DNA of 64,000 nt from Setophaga petechia (lineage: Eukaryota > Chordata > Aves > Passeriformes > Parulidae): assembly GCA_024362935.1 (NCBI GenBank), contig JANCRA010000017.1, forward strand, positions 17,635,001 through 17,699,000, written 5' to 3'. Shown piece by piece: positions 45,961 to 61,800 of this stretch. The translations under genes and the position numbers were made by a program. Under the pieces are notes generated by a model. The model saw only the letters and a list, made by a program, of their open reading frames with translations. It made no database searches and had not been told where the DNA came from. Positions within the stretch are counted from its first letter, which is position 1. Each line of letters begins with the position of its first letter.

Positions 45961-48900
45961 CCCTCATTTAACTGCAGGGTGTCCTGGCTGGGGGAATTGA
46001 TCCCTGGGGGCTGGGGATCAATTCCTGAAGCTTTAGGAGAGCCAGGTGTATTTACCAGGATTCCTTGGACTGGGGCCAGGGTGACACAAGGGAAGGTGTT
46101 ATGGACACAAAGCCTCAAGGCAGGGCTGAGAGTATCCATCAGCTTTTAAACCTCTCAGGCATTTCAGTGCTTTCAACTGCAAATTGCAGCCACCTCTGCT
46201 GCCATTCCCAATGATCCAACTAAGCATTTGATGAAAGACTTCATTCTTCAAACCTGATCGCTTTAAACAGCAGGGCTTTGCAAACTGATCCTCCTTAATC
46301 AACTGCACACTTAAAGCTTTAATTGTGTGAATACTGCTCACCTCATTCCAAAATTGCTAGTGAACAATTATTATCTTACTGACTGTCACTTACATGCAAA
46401 TCACTCACAGGTCCTGATCAACTTTACAGCAGTTTCCTGCTAAGGGTCATTAATGCCATTTCCATGGACTCTGCGATCTCTCTGCTATTATTGTAACCAT
46501 AATGAATGCTTAAATTCAGAACCAAAGTTCTTTTTTTTCAATATATCCTGACAACATTTTTCCGAAAAAAATATTGCACTCAGCCTAGTGATTCAAAAAA
46601 CCCCAGAGCCAATCAGTATTGAATTTTCTTAGAAAGGAAGTCTATAAAACAAGACATTATTTTCAAGTCATGAATCGGGGTTTTTCTTTCACAGAATCCA
46701 CTGTAAGTGGGGCTGGCAGCTTTGTGTCTGTGCAAGTGTTGTATCATAATCCACACCAGCAGATCAATGAACTCTTGGACAGAACCACTCAAAATCACCT
46801 CCTTTCCCATTATCCTGCTTTCTGGCCTTCCAAGCACAAATTGCCCATCAACCTGGCTGCCCCAGCTCCAGAGCCCTGCTGTAAGGAGCACCTGTCAGAG
46901 TGATGCATGCACAGCCTGCTGCAGTGACAGAGAGGAGGCAGGAGCACTTTTCACAAGGAATAACACAAATTTACCCACAAATCTGCCTCAGCATTAGGCT
47001 GCCTCGATTTCCTGCTGTACAATCCCAGAGCTGCTACTGGACAGGACATTAAAGGGCCAAACCTTTGTGATTCACCACAGGACAAATTGCCAGTGAGGGG
47101 TGTGACTGCAGGGATATCCTCCAGCTTTTTAAAGACCTGACACCAGATTATTTTCTCCCTCAGGTAAAGCCTGGAAAAGACAGCCAGGAGGAAATACGTC
47201 CCACTCTCCTATCAGATCAATTTTTAGAGTGGAATTCACAGCCTGACAGCCCTGAGGATGTTCACCACTGCAGTCCTGACTGTGCTCTGCCTGTAAAAAA
47301 TAGAGCTTAATTAAAAGCATATATGCTTTCAAATTGCAATTAGTCCTATGTGAAGCCTCCAGAGACGCAATGCTTGGCTTAGATTTTATCCTTATCTACT
47401 GTTTCTAAGCTGGAGGGACAAAACAGATTTTCCTACTTGACATTTAGTTTTGGCATTAGTAAAACTAAGCAAGGCAAAAAAAAGGACAGACAGGAAATTA
47501 ATTGGCTGTGTCCATTAGCAGGAAGCCCTGAAGTGATCACTATAGAAACTGTGATGGGGAGTGTGGCACGGTGAGAGCAGGCTCGGGTGCTGCTGCCACC
47601 TCAGAAATTGCCAGGGCACAGGCCAGGGGCTGGGAGGGGGATGAGCCACTCAGGCATAGTCAGGGATGGACTCTCACACGCTCATTTGTGCTTATAGCTG
47701 CATGGAAATTAAAGTCTCTAATAAAGGCTTCCATTTCCATTAATGAATTACAGGCTCAAGTTCACCGGGGTGGTCTGAAGGGTCTGAAGTGAAAGTGGCT
47801 TTGTCAGTGGTGGGGGTTTAACCCACTCTTGAGCTCAGTGAGGGCTGTGAAGGGTTTCACATCCTCCCAGGTGAAGGGAACTCAAGTCCAGTGCTGAGAC
47901 TCGGGGCCTTCAGGACAAATGTCCCAGGCTGTGCACAGAAACAGCACCCAGGACTGGTGCTGGGCAGAGAGCAGCCTTAGATCCTGCTGGAGCCACCAAA
48001 GCTTGGGCAGGAGGGAGATTCCTGCCACAATTCCTCACTCTGGCCAGCTTTCAAAAGGGCCAAACTGCTGTGCTGGTGGAGATTTCCCAGAAGGCTGATT
48101 ACCTGCTCCTGATGGAAAGGAGGGTTTGTCTCTGGGAGAGGGAGGAAAAGGAAAGCCAGAAACAGCCAGAGCTGGGGAAAATCTCTAGGCCAGCAGCCAA
48201 AAGGATGAAGGGACATCACATCTCTTCTATTGGTTTGGTGTGTGTGTGTAAACTTCATGGCTTACACAAAATACATCCATACATCTCCAGAATTACCTGA
48301 TTCCCTCCCCAGCCATGCAGAACTCGGTGCTGCATCATCCAATTTCTCACATGCAGTGAGTGAAAACGCTTGCCAAGATCCCAAATTCACAGTAAAGGAT
48401 TGTAAATTCTGCAGAAATTTATCTAAAGGCCTGACATTTTAAGATCTATGTTTTGGCATTTCTCTGTTTCAGCTTATTGAAAAAGCAGAAGGTGAGGGTA
48501 AAATAGATTGTTAACACCAGAACCCTGTTCTTTAGATGTGGCACATGCAATATATTAAATCATGCCAAAGGATAAAAATCCTATGGATAATAAATGAAGC
48601 AAGTGCCATGTTAACCTTCAATGCACATGCAAGACATTAATTAAAATTTAACATTTCCACCAAAGTTTCTAGCAACAGGTGACTCTCACCAGCTCCCACT
48701 CTGCACACAGAAATATGAGCTGCTCAAGTTTTCAAAATCATGTTTCTAATCGAGAAGCAATTTTTACCACTCTATCCAATTTTCAGTTTTATGCCAATAC
48801 AAAAAGGCATTTAAAAAAAATCTATTCCTAAAGCTCAGGTCAAGAGCAGACATCTGTGTGAAAACCTTGGGAAATGCCCTGGAGAGAGAGCTGAACACTT

Positions 48901-51900
48901 GGAGCTGGTGACCAGTAGATGGTGGCATAAGCTAAAATACTGAAATATTTGATAAAAAGATGGCAACTGTGATAAAATGACAGCTTTTGTTTTTCCTGAG
49001 ACTTCAGATCTTTTATCTGATACCAGGATCCTTTCTGCTTTGTTCTTCTTATTGCAATTGCTGTCTTTGTTCAATTTGTTTAAAGTTGGAGAGAAAGGTG
49101 CATTTTATTGTCTTCCATCAAATATTAATTTTCATGTTCTTTGGTCTAATATTTACACTGCAATTCTATTGGATCAAAAAGCCTCCACTTTCAAGAATCC
49201 TGATTAATCAGTTTGCTATTTATTTATGGCATTTAATGCAGGAATAATAATTTAAAAAGGGTAATACCACTGTTAGTTTGGTTCAGGCAGAGTTAAGCTT
49301 TAGCAGGATGGGGCAGCACCAGCTTTGCCTTGGCCAGAGGAGCAGCAACAGCAGCACCCAAAGGACTTTCCTGCAGGTATTTGCTCCACACTGTTCCACC
49401 CTGCAGTTCATAAATCATTCCTGTTTCAATACCAAGGAACAGAGAGAGAAACAAAAGCAATTTTCTGTTCCTCATTTGGACTTGCAGCAATTGGGGAGGA
49501 ACTGATGGATTTGGTGGGACTGGAGCAAAAGCAAAGCTCTGTCACCATCCATCCCAGAATCAGCTAAAGAGCACACAGCTCTTCCCAAAATCAAGGAAAA
49601 ATTGGCTCTTGAATTAAATAAGTGCTGCCTAGGTGGATCAGGGCGAGATGTAAACGGAGATAAAATAAAATGAGCTTCCAAACTCCCCAGTTTGTCAGGG
49701 CATCTGTCAGAGAGGGATCCAATAACTGCAGGGCACCTCTGAGCTCTGCCCCGTGTCCTGGAGCGGGAATGGGAGCAGAGCCCATCCATTGTCTCTGTCA
49801 CTCACAGCAAAATCTGCTAATGCCTCACTGTGGAGAACACTGCAGATAAACCTGCTCTGACTGAAATACCTGCTGGGCTCAGCAAGGCAAGGCACTCTGC
49901 AAACACACAAGCAGAGCTCTCTTGAACATTATTTAGTTCAGGAGTTCTTAAAAAGCAATATCTCCAAAGTTTCAAACAGCCCCAGATCTAACTCACACAG
50001 AATTACCTACAAATATTCATGGCAATCATGAAATAAAGAAGTTTTACTGCCAGACTTACAGTTCATCATTCACTTCCACACGAAGGGATGACTGCAGAAC
50101 TGTTAAAATTTAAAATAAAAGTCTTTGCTGAATTACACCTGTGTACACAAATTAAGGTATGACACACATGCTCACAAACATAAACAAAAATCCCTAAAGG
50201 CAAGACACCTTTACAGTGCCACAAAATAATCCTAAAAGAGCATTATGATGTCTTTCAGGATATAAAATCTAAACCTGACCCATCATTGTTACTGTTCTCA
50301 GATGGTTCATGCAATAAAGTTGATGCTCACAGAAAAGTTTCAGGTTTGCCCTTGTGCTGCAGTTCCACTTCCATTTCTGCAAACAGATCCTTGCACAGTT
50401 AGAGAAACAGACTTTAATGCCATGAAATTCAAGAAACTCAGTTTCACTAAAACTTTCCCCAAATTACTCCTATTAGCAGGGCTGAGCTCTAGGCATTTTT
50501 TATTACTATGTAATAAAACCATGAAAGGAAAGGTGTCCCCTAGAAGGGGTCAAATCAGTGATATTTCATTCATTCTTCAAATTTCTTCCAAGCATCCCCA
50601 TTTACCCATATATACATGAAAATGAATTTAAGTTTGCACTTCTGTTCTGATTAACAGCCTGGTGAGAATTAATTATAATGTCAGTGCTTACAGAGAATGG
50701 TTGTGGTGGAATTTTATTCAATACTTTTAAAGGAAATGTGTATGATGTATTTAAACAACTAAGAATTCTACAAATTAAAGAGAAAATCCAAATCTACACT
50801 GGGAAGAACTGAAAAAAAAAAGCAGTGAGAGCAGGAAAGATCATTGTAAATGAAAATACAAAATGAATAAAGAGTGGAATGACAACAGTGAAAGTGTTTT
50901 AAAGTCTTTCCAAGCTGGGAAATATTTACAGCCTGCAGTTCATCTATTGAATGACATTAAACAAAAAGAGTATATTCAGCTCCCTGTAGGGTGGAATTCT
51001 TCCTTAGCAATCCATGAGGGAAAATGATTCATTGAGTTATTTACAGTGAGATGTAACAAAACCCTGGCAGGTTTCTGATGAAGCACTTGTGTGTTGACAG
51101 GCAACCAGACAAGGGCATTATCAGTAATCATCTTTTCCCATCCCTAAAATTTCAGCACATCCTTTTTTGCAGATATTCACTTTGGATAACTTTAGGGAAT
51201 GACATTTCCTCTAAGGAAGTGATGGGATGAAGAGAGAATTAAATTATTTAATACCTGTTTATTTTACAAATTAATTTAAAAGTATAGAGGTGGAATAGGT
51301 TATAAAGCTGTCAACACTTTTTGAGTTTTGTGCTACTGTGGGGTGGTGGACTCCCAGAAAGTCAAAAATCCAAGAGCAGAAGCTCTTGGGTAGCAGGAAA
51401 ACTCAAAAGTGCCTTTGTTTCTCTGATAAAGCCATGCAAGAAAGGCACATTTACAGCAAGCACATCCATAATAATCACATGTAGTTTCTCAAAATACAAA
51501 CCTACAGTAAAGAAATAATTTGTCCAGTAGCAACAGCTACTGTAGAAGAGAAATAAGAGATAACACATGATTTTTAATTATGAGTGTCTGTTTAAGCATG
51601 TACACCTGCAAATGAACATCTATATTTTAATTTTGCCACTGTAAAAACCAGCTTTTGAAAAATTTTTCTTAATCTAAGATAGTTGGGCATTACTCAAACA
51701 TGTCTCTCAAAGTGAAAGTGAGAATATTTGGCAGACCTTTCCAGGTAACTCCCAAACCACTGAAGTTATCAAAAAGAATTCAAAAGTGAAATGTTATTTG
51801 TCAGTATCTTCAGTTTTAAAGCTTGGTAGTACTTGAATTTATTTCTTTTTGTCCTGAAATCAGAATATTTTGCCCCCTTATATTTTGAGCAAGCAAGCCT

Positions 51901-54900
51901 TGTTACCTTCCTCTTAAAACAACCAGATTCCTTCCTCCAGGGAATGACCAATACTCCTTTTTTGACATTTAATATTTTTTTAGGCTACAAAAAAAAATCA
52001 TCTTTGATTTTTCTGGTGCTGCAGCTGTTAAACTCTGTCATTCCCACAGAATTTTGCTGGGGATGCTGTTTTCCCACACACACTGGGGTGATGCTCTTTG
52101 TGGGCTCTGTGTCAGTGCCACCAAAATTTGGAAGCTATCAACTTTTCTCAAATGCTGGTTGTTCATTATCCCCTCATGTTTTGGCACAAGGGTTACAGTG
52201 AAGTAAATGTGGCTGCATCTCCCTAAATATTCCAGTGATTCCTCCTGAGTGAGTGCTGCAATTTTCTCTCTTTTTCTTTTTGTTAGCTGTGGGATAATCA
52301 CAGCAACCCCTCTCCACCATTAATTCAAGTGGTACAAAACAGTTCCTGGACAGAGAAGGCAAAATTCATTTGAAATGGCAATATTTCCATTTGACTACTT
52401 TAGAGTGAAAAAAACCATTTCTAATCTTTTGAAGCTGCCTGCTGGAAAGGATTACAGAAATTGCTAATGCAGAGGAATAGGGAAACAAGAGGTGATAACT
52501 GTGGGAAATGAGAGAGCACAAAGGTGGTTCCCCCTCAGTTATCCAGGAAACTCTTTCTGATACCCAACTGCATTTGTGATATATATATAAAAAAGTGACT
52601 TTAGAAAGTGAATGCTGTGTTAAAAGCAACATGTAAATTTGAGAGCTTCACTGATCCTTGTGTTTGTGTCAGCAATAACAATGTGTGACCATGAGAAAGC
52701 TGATGCAGCTGCAGGATGGGAACCTGTGCATGAAATGCCACCAAATCCTACAGGCTCAGCTGCCACCCCCTCCTTGTGGGGATCTTGTGAATTCCAGTGC
52801 TGACAGAGAATTCCATGAGCTCAGAAGTGTGAGAGATCTACCAAGATTAATGCAGATATAGGCTGGATGGGAACTGTTTGTCAGTTGTTGTCTGACTCCA
52901 AACCTCATCCAGCTCCTGTACTGCAGACAGACTGTGGGTATAGACAAGGAATGGAGCAATGATTCAAAATTCTATATATTCACTGAGAGTAAATCACATT
53001 GGAAATGGAAAAATCCACAATCTAATCAAGAAAATCCACACAACGGGTACTTAGTGCATATAAATAAAGAAAACTCAGAGAAACTAATCACTATTTCTGA
53101 CCTGCAGTATAATTTCATTTCCTTTATTTTACCCCCCTTAGACAGCTGTATACTCACAAGTATTTCTGGTATTTAGTTATTTTTCCTTAGGCTTTTTTAT
53201 TACCTTTATTCTTTTTAAATTTGAACATTACCACAATTTAACTGCTACATTTGTCATGTGGTACCAAAGTAAAGGGAGGTAAGATGGAAGCTCTTTTAGC
53301 TTCTGTCAGTCATTAACATCAGTTAATTTGGTTTTATAGTACCTTTCTCATCAGACTCTTTTTGCAACTTCCATTCAAGTCCCAGAATCCACCTAATAGT
53401 GCTCATCAAAAGGTGCTAGGCCTTACTTTGTGTTACAGGTATTGTTTAAAATAACTCCAATCTCATGTAAATCTAAATTCCAGTTGATTATGAGCCCTTC
53501 ACAAAGATAAATTATTGCAAACCAATCTTCTGCAGGTGAAAACGATTGCAAAGCTGATTTTATGCATGCTACACATTCTACTGCTAACTCTTAGAGTCTG
53601 GAAGAAAATAACTTGCTCCTTACTATTAAAATATAATTGAAAACATCCGGTGTTCTTTCCCAGCTAATTTCCATGGAGCAGCTAATGAAAGTGCTGCAGT
53701 GAAACTGGGCTTCAGTGGGAAGCAATATCACAAAAGTAATGCCAGAGCAGCATGGGTCTAATTACTCAATTTTTAAACTAATTCTGAGGGCCTTTTAGTA
53801 AATGCCTGATTTAATAGTTTCCCCGTGCTTTGGTTAATATATGACCCAGATGAAAAAGAACAATTGTTTTAAGCATGATAGCAAAGATTCCCTCCAGAAA
53901 TGCATCAACCCAATCATTCTGAGATGCTTTTCATTTCCAGCTCCATCTTTTCTAAAGGATCTACAGCTTGGCTGTGGCACAATTTGTGAGGAGTTTTGCA
54001 AACATTTGGAGAATATTGAGGTCTCCATTGGACTCTAAGAGTTCAGGCATTAGTGATGGATGAGATTTCCCTCAGCCCCTACATTTGATGGCCGTGCCAC
54101 CCCTGCATTTCCACTTTTGGTGCCAGAAAATCACATATCAACCTGGATTTAATGCAGCAGGTCTGCCATAGTCAGGTGCTACATAAGGTTACTTGCTAAT
54201 TATGCTGAAAGCACGACTTGTTAAGAGTTGAGTCTTTTAAAATATATTTTAAAAGAATTACCTAAAGAAATGACATTTCGCTTTATGAATCTGATTTTAT
54301 GGAAGTGAGACTGCTGTAAAGTAATGGATGCTGCAGCTCTGTGGAAGCACTCTTTGGGGATTACTGCTTGCCCTTACACCATGAAGAACTTTAATGTGCT
54401 TTAGCTTACACAGTGACTTCATGCTTTTAGCTGAAATCCCCAGGTTACACCATAACTCACTCTCACTTGCAGAGAACAGCCATATTGAAAGGGGATAAAC
54501 TGTCCAGCAAAGTATCTCCTGCTCCCATGTACAGATTTACATATGCTTTCAGTGACAATAAAACATTGGAATCCAGCTTTATTTCAGCGTGGAAAGTTCT
54601 CTGATATAACATTACCATGTGTGCCACCTCTTCACCACATCCTCTTCTGATTACAAAGCTCTAAGTTCTCTGAAATTCTAGCAGTAGGAATATCTAGACA
54701 ATAAAATACTTGCAATAGTCTCTTGCATTGTATCATCTTGCTTTTGTATCATCTAGCTTTTCCCTCAACAAATTTAACTCTGATATCTGGTATCTATTTA
54801 TATTTTCCTTTGAGACCGTGTTCTCTAATTATTTAAATGCATATTTTGTTAACAAGGGATAAACGAGAATTACTTATTCCAGACAATTTCTGCTAGAGGG

Positions 54901-55771
54901 CTCTGTGGCAAGAATCTCAGAGCATTTTAAGAGCAGGAAATTAATACTATAATATTCAAAAATCTTGAATTATCTTAATCTCAAATGCCTATCCCCATTC
55001 CTGTGCCCTTGTACCTAGGCAGAAAATCTCCCTGCCAACAACACTTTTCCTGTTTTCCTTTATCACATCAAATCATCTTGCAATATTGTATAATGGATTG
55101 TATTTCCCTTCTTTCTCTTTTAGCACCCTGAGGTTAAAAAGTCTTTAAAATAACTAAAATCTTGTTTTGCACAAATGATGCAAAGTCAGCAGCTTTGGGA
55201 CCATGGCAAGCAGGAGTTCTGTGGGACATTCCAGATTTATCAGATTTACCAGATTTTGCCTCTGGTAAATCCAGATCAGCCCCACAGTGAACACAAGTTA
55301 TTGGAGCTGCACTGCACCATGGATCAGGCCTCAACCATTATGTGCAGAACTTGCAGATGAAATTTATAAACATTATAATAGTTGGCATGTGAGAACCTTC
55401 CTGAGAAGCAGCTTTCCCTTTTTACTGGATGTGTCAGGATTTGGTGTTAATTTTAGTCAAATTTCACAAATAACTAATTTGCCAAACACACAGTCAGTTG
55501 GTAAGAGCTGTAATCATGGTGATTTTTGTGACATGAAAGGTTTAAGACCAGTTTATTTCATATTCAGTTGGCAATCCAGAAGATAATTTGTAATTTGTAA
55601 GTCTGAAATCCGTTATCCTTGGGAAACACTATGGAGAAATCATTATCCTGCTTTCTGAGCTATTCTGGTTTTTCTGTGAATACACAGTGATTCTGTGCAC
55701 AGCACAGAGAACTGTACACAATTAAAAATCATTGAACTTTGGAGTGTCTCTGTTAATTGCATAGCAACCAC
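45961..55771. other. Gene-free stretch
   Basis: Nearly 10 kb without a supported gene or RNA. Reading frames reach about 120 codons and have no recognisable family. I recognised no mobile element here, but old, diverged copies would be missed by eye. Confidence 0.55.
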
Positions 55772-55821
55772 AAAATAAAATAAAATAAAATAAAATAAAA
55801 TAAAATAAAATAAAATAAAAT
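55772..55821. repeat. (AAAAT)n microsatellite, 10 copies
   Basis: Ten perfect copies of the pentamer AAAAT. The perfect state suggests it is currently variable in length. No adjoining retroposon was recognised. Confidence 0.97.
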
Positions 55822-58800
55822 CACAAATTCAAGTCCAAACAGAGAAAACAACTTCCAGGAGTTCTGGATGTTATTTTTTGTTCCAGCTCTACCTTTTCCT
55901 TCCCACCCTTCCAGCACTAATTGGAGCACACAACAGAACAGAAATCCCTTTTAGAGGTTCCCTGCCTCATTCCTCTTTTCCCTTTATAGGGAACCAGTGA
56001 TAAATGCTTGAAGCACAGCACAGGGACCATGAAGCAAAATCCTACAAACCCTTCCTGGGAGAGTCAGCAAAGAGAAACTGCTGCAGATTTTAGTGCTGGG
56101 CTGTGAGGAAACAGAAATCTCAGTTTTGGCTGGGAGTTAAAGGTGAAGGTTGTGGAAGTCCTGAATGGAGAGAAGGGGGAAAAGCAGGAATCTCAGCAAA
56201 GCACTGGATATTGGATCATCCCCTGGTTGTGTTTCCTTGTCTGTAACTGCACAGAATCAGTGACACTCATAAGCTTAGGAAAAAACCCCAAAAAACAAAA
56301 ACCAACCAATCCTTGTAAAGTAGACATAAAAGCCCAATATAAACCACATTTGCAGCCATTTCTCCTGGATGTGGAAGTTCCTTGTACCATCTTTGGTGTA
56401 TTTCAGACTATCTTGTTCACCAAATATTTTTACTATACTATCAAAAATAGCAAGCAAAGACTGAACTTGAGCAGAATAATAGGAAAATATGAGTAAATAA
56501 GAGAGGATTTATCAAAATTTACATTTTCAAAATTTGGATTGTTACGAATTGTAGATTTCTTAAATGTAAAGGTTATGTAATAAATAGCTGATCTCCTCAG
56601 TAAATCAAAGTTTTGTATCATCATAATAATTCAGCACACAGTGTTTGATTGCACTGTGGTTGAGAAAGGCCTTGCTCCATGGGCATGATAAAGAAGAAAA
56701 ATCTCTTAAAATGCTACAAGAAATACATTTAAATGATTTGAAATTTTATCTCTCTATTCTGTGATCTTCCCAAACCAGGAGGAATTGCAAACCATTGTGT
56801 GCACCAATTTACAAATGAACATTCATGGCAAGGAGCAGCAGCCTGTCAGCGTACAGGTGTCTGAGCAGGAGCACACACTGCAGTGTCAGCTCAAATCAAA
56901 ACACAGATCACCTTTTTCCCCCAATCAGTAAACAAAAAACACTTATAAAGGGCAGCAGGAGCAGAGGGAGAAGAATATCTTCCCTTAATGGTGCTTTCAG
57001 AAAAAAGGGAGAAGGCCCTGATTAAAACCCAAATGCCAGGAGCCCAGACATTCCCAGGACATGCAACAATTTGTAGCAGCGAGCAGAAAAGAATATTGGA
57101 GGAGAAAATAAGTCAGAGCTGTCAGATGAGGGCAGTGAGTTCATGATTCAGCAATGCCTCACTGTTAGCCCAAAGGTCAGGGATGCAGGGGAGGACACTG
57201 GAGCTCTGTGTTGGAGCAAAATGCTAAACACACACTCACACAGCAATTACAGCTTCCGAGCCATAAATTAAAGCAGGATGGCACTGCCTGCTTGCATTCA
57301 GTGCTGACTGCACTGGGACCAAAGGCAGCAGCCTTTTTCCTTCTCTTTTCCTTTTTTTTTCTTCCTTTTTTCAGCTAAATTGACTCTGAGAAGCAGCCTG
57401 TGGCTTTTGCAGGCATCTGGTGCCCAAATGCCAATTCTCTCTGCATCTTGACATTTGTACAAGGTGAGCATCTTTTGAAGCTTCTTCCCTCTTCCCACCA
57501 CCAAGAATATGAAATTACTTCATCATATTCTCTCAGGATTTTGAAACTATTTCTGAATTATGAAATGTTAAGTGTCATATCCTCAAACTGCAATTTGAAG
57601 ATGCAATTGCCTGGGTAAGAATATAGCAGTGACAAGTTTGTGCTGTCTCTTAATTAAAACAAAAGGGTGAGCAAGATCTTGACATCCAACTTGGCAAATT
57701 TGTTGGAACATTATATTTTATCATTCTGATGGAGACTTAATTTTGCTGTGAGTGAATGGAAGGGTGACACTGAATTTCCAGTGAGGGCTTTGTGCCTCCT
57801 ACCAGCAGAAGATTGGCACTGTACCCTGCACTGAATATTTCCCTTACAGATATTATAATGTTTATAAATTAATTCAAAGGCACACAACAAACTGTACTGG
57901 CATCTGGTGACTCTGAACACAGGAGAGTCTAAATTATAAATATAATTGGCCAAGAATCTACTTATTTATATGTAACAATTTATGAACCTCATTGTAACTA
58001 CTCTTGATATAATCAGGTGACATCCAAACGAGGCATGATAAAAAAGTGGAGTAAAATTATTTTAATTGAGAGACAGATCCACTTGTGCAGCCTCAAAACA
58101 GTAAAAATAACATGTTTAAAAGGACTTGAGTAATATTAGTAGCAGAATTTAGCTGCAGGCTGAAATCCAAAAGATAATTATTCATAATGGAACCCTGGTA
58201 AAAATTTTGTCTCGTTTTTGCACTTCTTTCCACTCATTTGGAATGTAAGCCCTTTCTTGTGGATAAAATTACTGTCCAGCTTAAGGGTAATGAAGACAAA
58301 CAGCTCCTCAATTACTATTTGTAAAAAGCTTATCACAGACCTGCTTCTGTTTCAGTAAAATGAAAAATGAGAATGTCTCCATCATCTGTTGTAATAAAAG
58401 TTTAAACCAAACCTCAGTTATTGCAATAATTTTCAATGTCTCTCCTTGTTCAAGTGAACTGAAGATCTGAATTCTGTTCTTATTTCCTGAAGAAGCCACA
58501 GGATAGGGCAGCTTCACAGAGAAATTGCTGAAATCCCCAATTTTCCAAAGCAAGTAATGAAACCCATATTTTGCAGATGTTTACTTAGTATCTACTAGAG
58601 AACAGGATGTATTCCTAGATTTTTCATTAAAAGCAAACCATCCCCTGACCACTGCCACAGCTCAGCTCACATTGCTTTGTAACTGGATGCACAAAACCTG
58701 ACATTAGCCTAAATTTCATTTATTTTTCACTGATTTATTTAAAATGCAATAAAACCAATTTTACCATAAAATGAGCAGTGCTGTCTGTGTTGGACAATAA

Positions 58801-61800
58801 TGAGGTTTTTCCAAAACTATACCAAGAAAGGCCAAGGTCTGCTTTGCCATTTAATTCCAGCTGAATGGCAGAACTCAACTAAACCAGGGCCCTGTACCAG
58901 GATGAGAGCAAAAGTATCCTCAAGGTGCAGATCCTTTCAGGGCTGAGACACAAAACCTCTGGTTCATTTATTTATTTTTCCTTTTTCAGATCAAGTCCTG
59001 GACTGTGTTTTTTCCAGGCTCAGGCTCTGAATTTCCATAAAGGAAAAAGAATGGGTGTAGCTGTCAAGGGATGGCACCAAGATGATAATTTCACTTAGCT
59101 TTTGCCACAGATAAATCATCATTCACCACTTAAAATTGCTGTTCCAATGATGTGACATAATTTTAAGCATATCATCATGAATAGCAACACTGCAATTACA
59201 TCGAAGAATTCACTGCAGCAAACATCTCATTTCTGAAGTGTCAGACAACAGGCAGCATCCTGCAGCTCCACATCTCACTAGTAATCAATGCACCCAACAA
59301 AAGAGCTGATTGACAGGAAGCTTGATGCTGTTAAAAGGCAAACAACAAAAAAACCGATTTTCTCCAAGTGATAAAAAATGTATGGACCATCTACACCCCC
59401 CTCGTGTTGCCTTCCTGCAGGAAAAAATACCAACAGAGCTGAAGACCAAAGCAACTTTTGGGCCCACCTTTAATTAACCTCCAATCTGAGCTGCTGCACA
59501 AGAGTAAGAACTGGCCAATTTCTAGGGTACATTTTTTTGTGAGCTGCTGTTTCTGAGTCCTGGATGACCTGCACAGGAACCTCCAAACACAGATTTATGC
59601 AGTGGCTACTGCAGGTTAATGATTCCTCCTGGTTTGGTTTCTAGAGCCCAGAAGCTGCAATCAGCACTTGGGGTGTGGAATGGAGAGAGAGCAGCAGAAA
59701 ACCTCTGTTCTCACCCATAGAAATGTTCATTTAAAAACATCCCAGTGGTTTGCTGTGGTCCTGGTACACACACAGCAAACAGACAAACTGCTCTGCAAAC
59801 ACTGCTAAACCACAAACTCCATTTCCAGCTGGGTCCTGAGGTGTGTTTTTCCCTATTCACACTGAGAAATAAACCAAACAAAATCTGCCAGGGCAGCGTG
59901 AGGATCAGCCACAGAAAAACAATTGTAATAACCTGGAACTGCTGTCTTCTCCCCTGACCTTAGAGGTTCACTGCCATTTCTCCATGCAGCAGGAATAACC
60001 TGAGACATTCCATCTTTCTGACATGAGCAATGAGCTTCGATTAAAAGGAGCTAAAAGAAGAAAAGCTACTAATGTGTTTTATACAGTCACTGATCAGTCC
60101 CTGACATGAAATATTTCATTTGCTTTAGGACATTAAGAAGTGTTGTGTACCTAAAAACAACAGCTTGGATGATGGTATATCTATCATTACATACATCATA
60201 AAAACAAGCAGGACATAAATTTGTTTCTGCCTGTTAAAGTCTAATTACCTGTAAAATCATTACTTGGCACTTTAACAAATTGACACAATCAACTTAATGA
60301 TCCCTAACATATTAAAATTTGCAATGTGTTTCTGCTTGCTGCCTGTCCAAACCACAGTAAATATTTGCTGGTTCAGGTGACACCACAGCAAGGGTCAGAT
60401 CTTCATTTTTCCTGCTAAGTACGAGTAATTGCAGCATTGTCACTTGCCAGGGTGCCTGTGTTATCCCATCAGTCCTGCAGCTTGGGATGACAGCAGGCAG
60501 AGCTTTGCAGCATTCTCTTTAAAATCACATTAAATATTTATGCCTTGCTTCACCTTCTTTCCTAATATTTGGAAAGACATGCAGGAATCCTGTTGAGAAC
60601 GTGGCCTTCAGATAATCCTGTTTATGACAGCACAGCCATGGTTTTTTGCCATCACTTTCTTTTAATACCTGAGATATCCATGTCCCAAAACTCATTTTAG
60701 CTTCCAGAATATTCCCCCTGACCACCCACCCTGAGCTCCATACACTGATTTATTTTCTTTACAGTATCATCTAGCAGTCCAAGAACATGACCAGACATAG
60801 TTTATTCTTTCCCACTCATATAAAAGTTTTCTCCTCTGTGAAAATTACAATATCCAGATCCTTGGGAGAAAACCAAACCCCCTCAGAACACATCCAAGAT
60901 GAAAATCTTGTGAGCCAGCATCTGCTATTTTATCTGAGAGATAATAACTTTCTACAGCAGTTGGTTTTAACTCTCAAAAGTCCTATGTTCAAGGCTGGAA
61001 TATTTTCAGACATGGACTACTTAAAATTAATGAAGTGACTTCAAATAAAGTGTTCTGTATCAAAGTCATGAAGAAAGAAACTCATTAGATACTGAAGGAA
61101 GGAGACTTTACAGGTGTTCTGGTGCTATTAAGTGCATGTACCATCCCTTCTGATTTCTAAAAACTGTGAAGAGCCTTTAAATAATTCTTGAAAATTTAAT
61201 TTTGATTTTTAGTTACTTTAATAATATTTTTCCTAATATTTAGAATGTACAACAGAAATTATTTTGTTTATTTTGCTTGTCTCTTTATAGTATTTCCCTG
61301 ATTTCTCCTAGAAGAATTTACTTCCCATTTTCATGACCATCTTATGAATCTTATCTATTTCTAACAGATATTTATATCAAAAGACATAATTAACCCCAAA
61401 ATCAAGAGAAGCCACTGAAGATCAAATAATGCTTAATGAAGGCATCAGAGAAACTGAGAAACCCTTTAACATTAAAAAATAAAATAAAAGCTCACAATAC
61501 ATTTTATAACCTTCCACAGTTTCTGTGATCTCTGTTTAATCATATATAGATGTGAGAAAAATGGTACTACCTCAGACTGAATAACTCTTTTTTAAAGTTA
61601 TTTTGAAGCTGTTGCAGTACAAAAGTAATCCTAAAATTAGGGAAAAAAAAGAAATCTTTTGAAAGACTGAGTTGAAGATGGCAATTCTGGTGTTTAATCA
61701 ATCCTTACACTGAAATATTACCAACTGTTCTCCTAATTAAAACATGACAGTATCTTGATCAACAATCAGAGGCAGAAACATCAATGGGAGAGGGTCATTA

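Noticed and set aside
45485..46139. Two overlapping minus-strand frames of about 160 codons with His/Pro/Ser repeats
   Set aside because: They are translations of a 43-bp minisatellite whose period is not a multiple of three, so each frame is open only because the unit has few stops.
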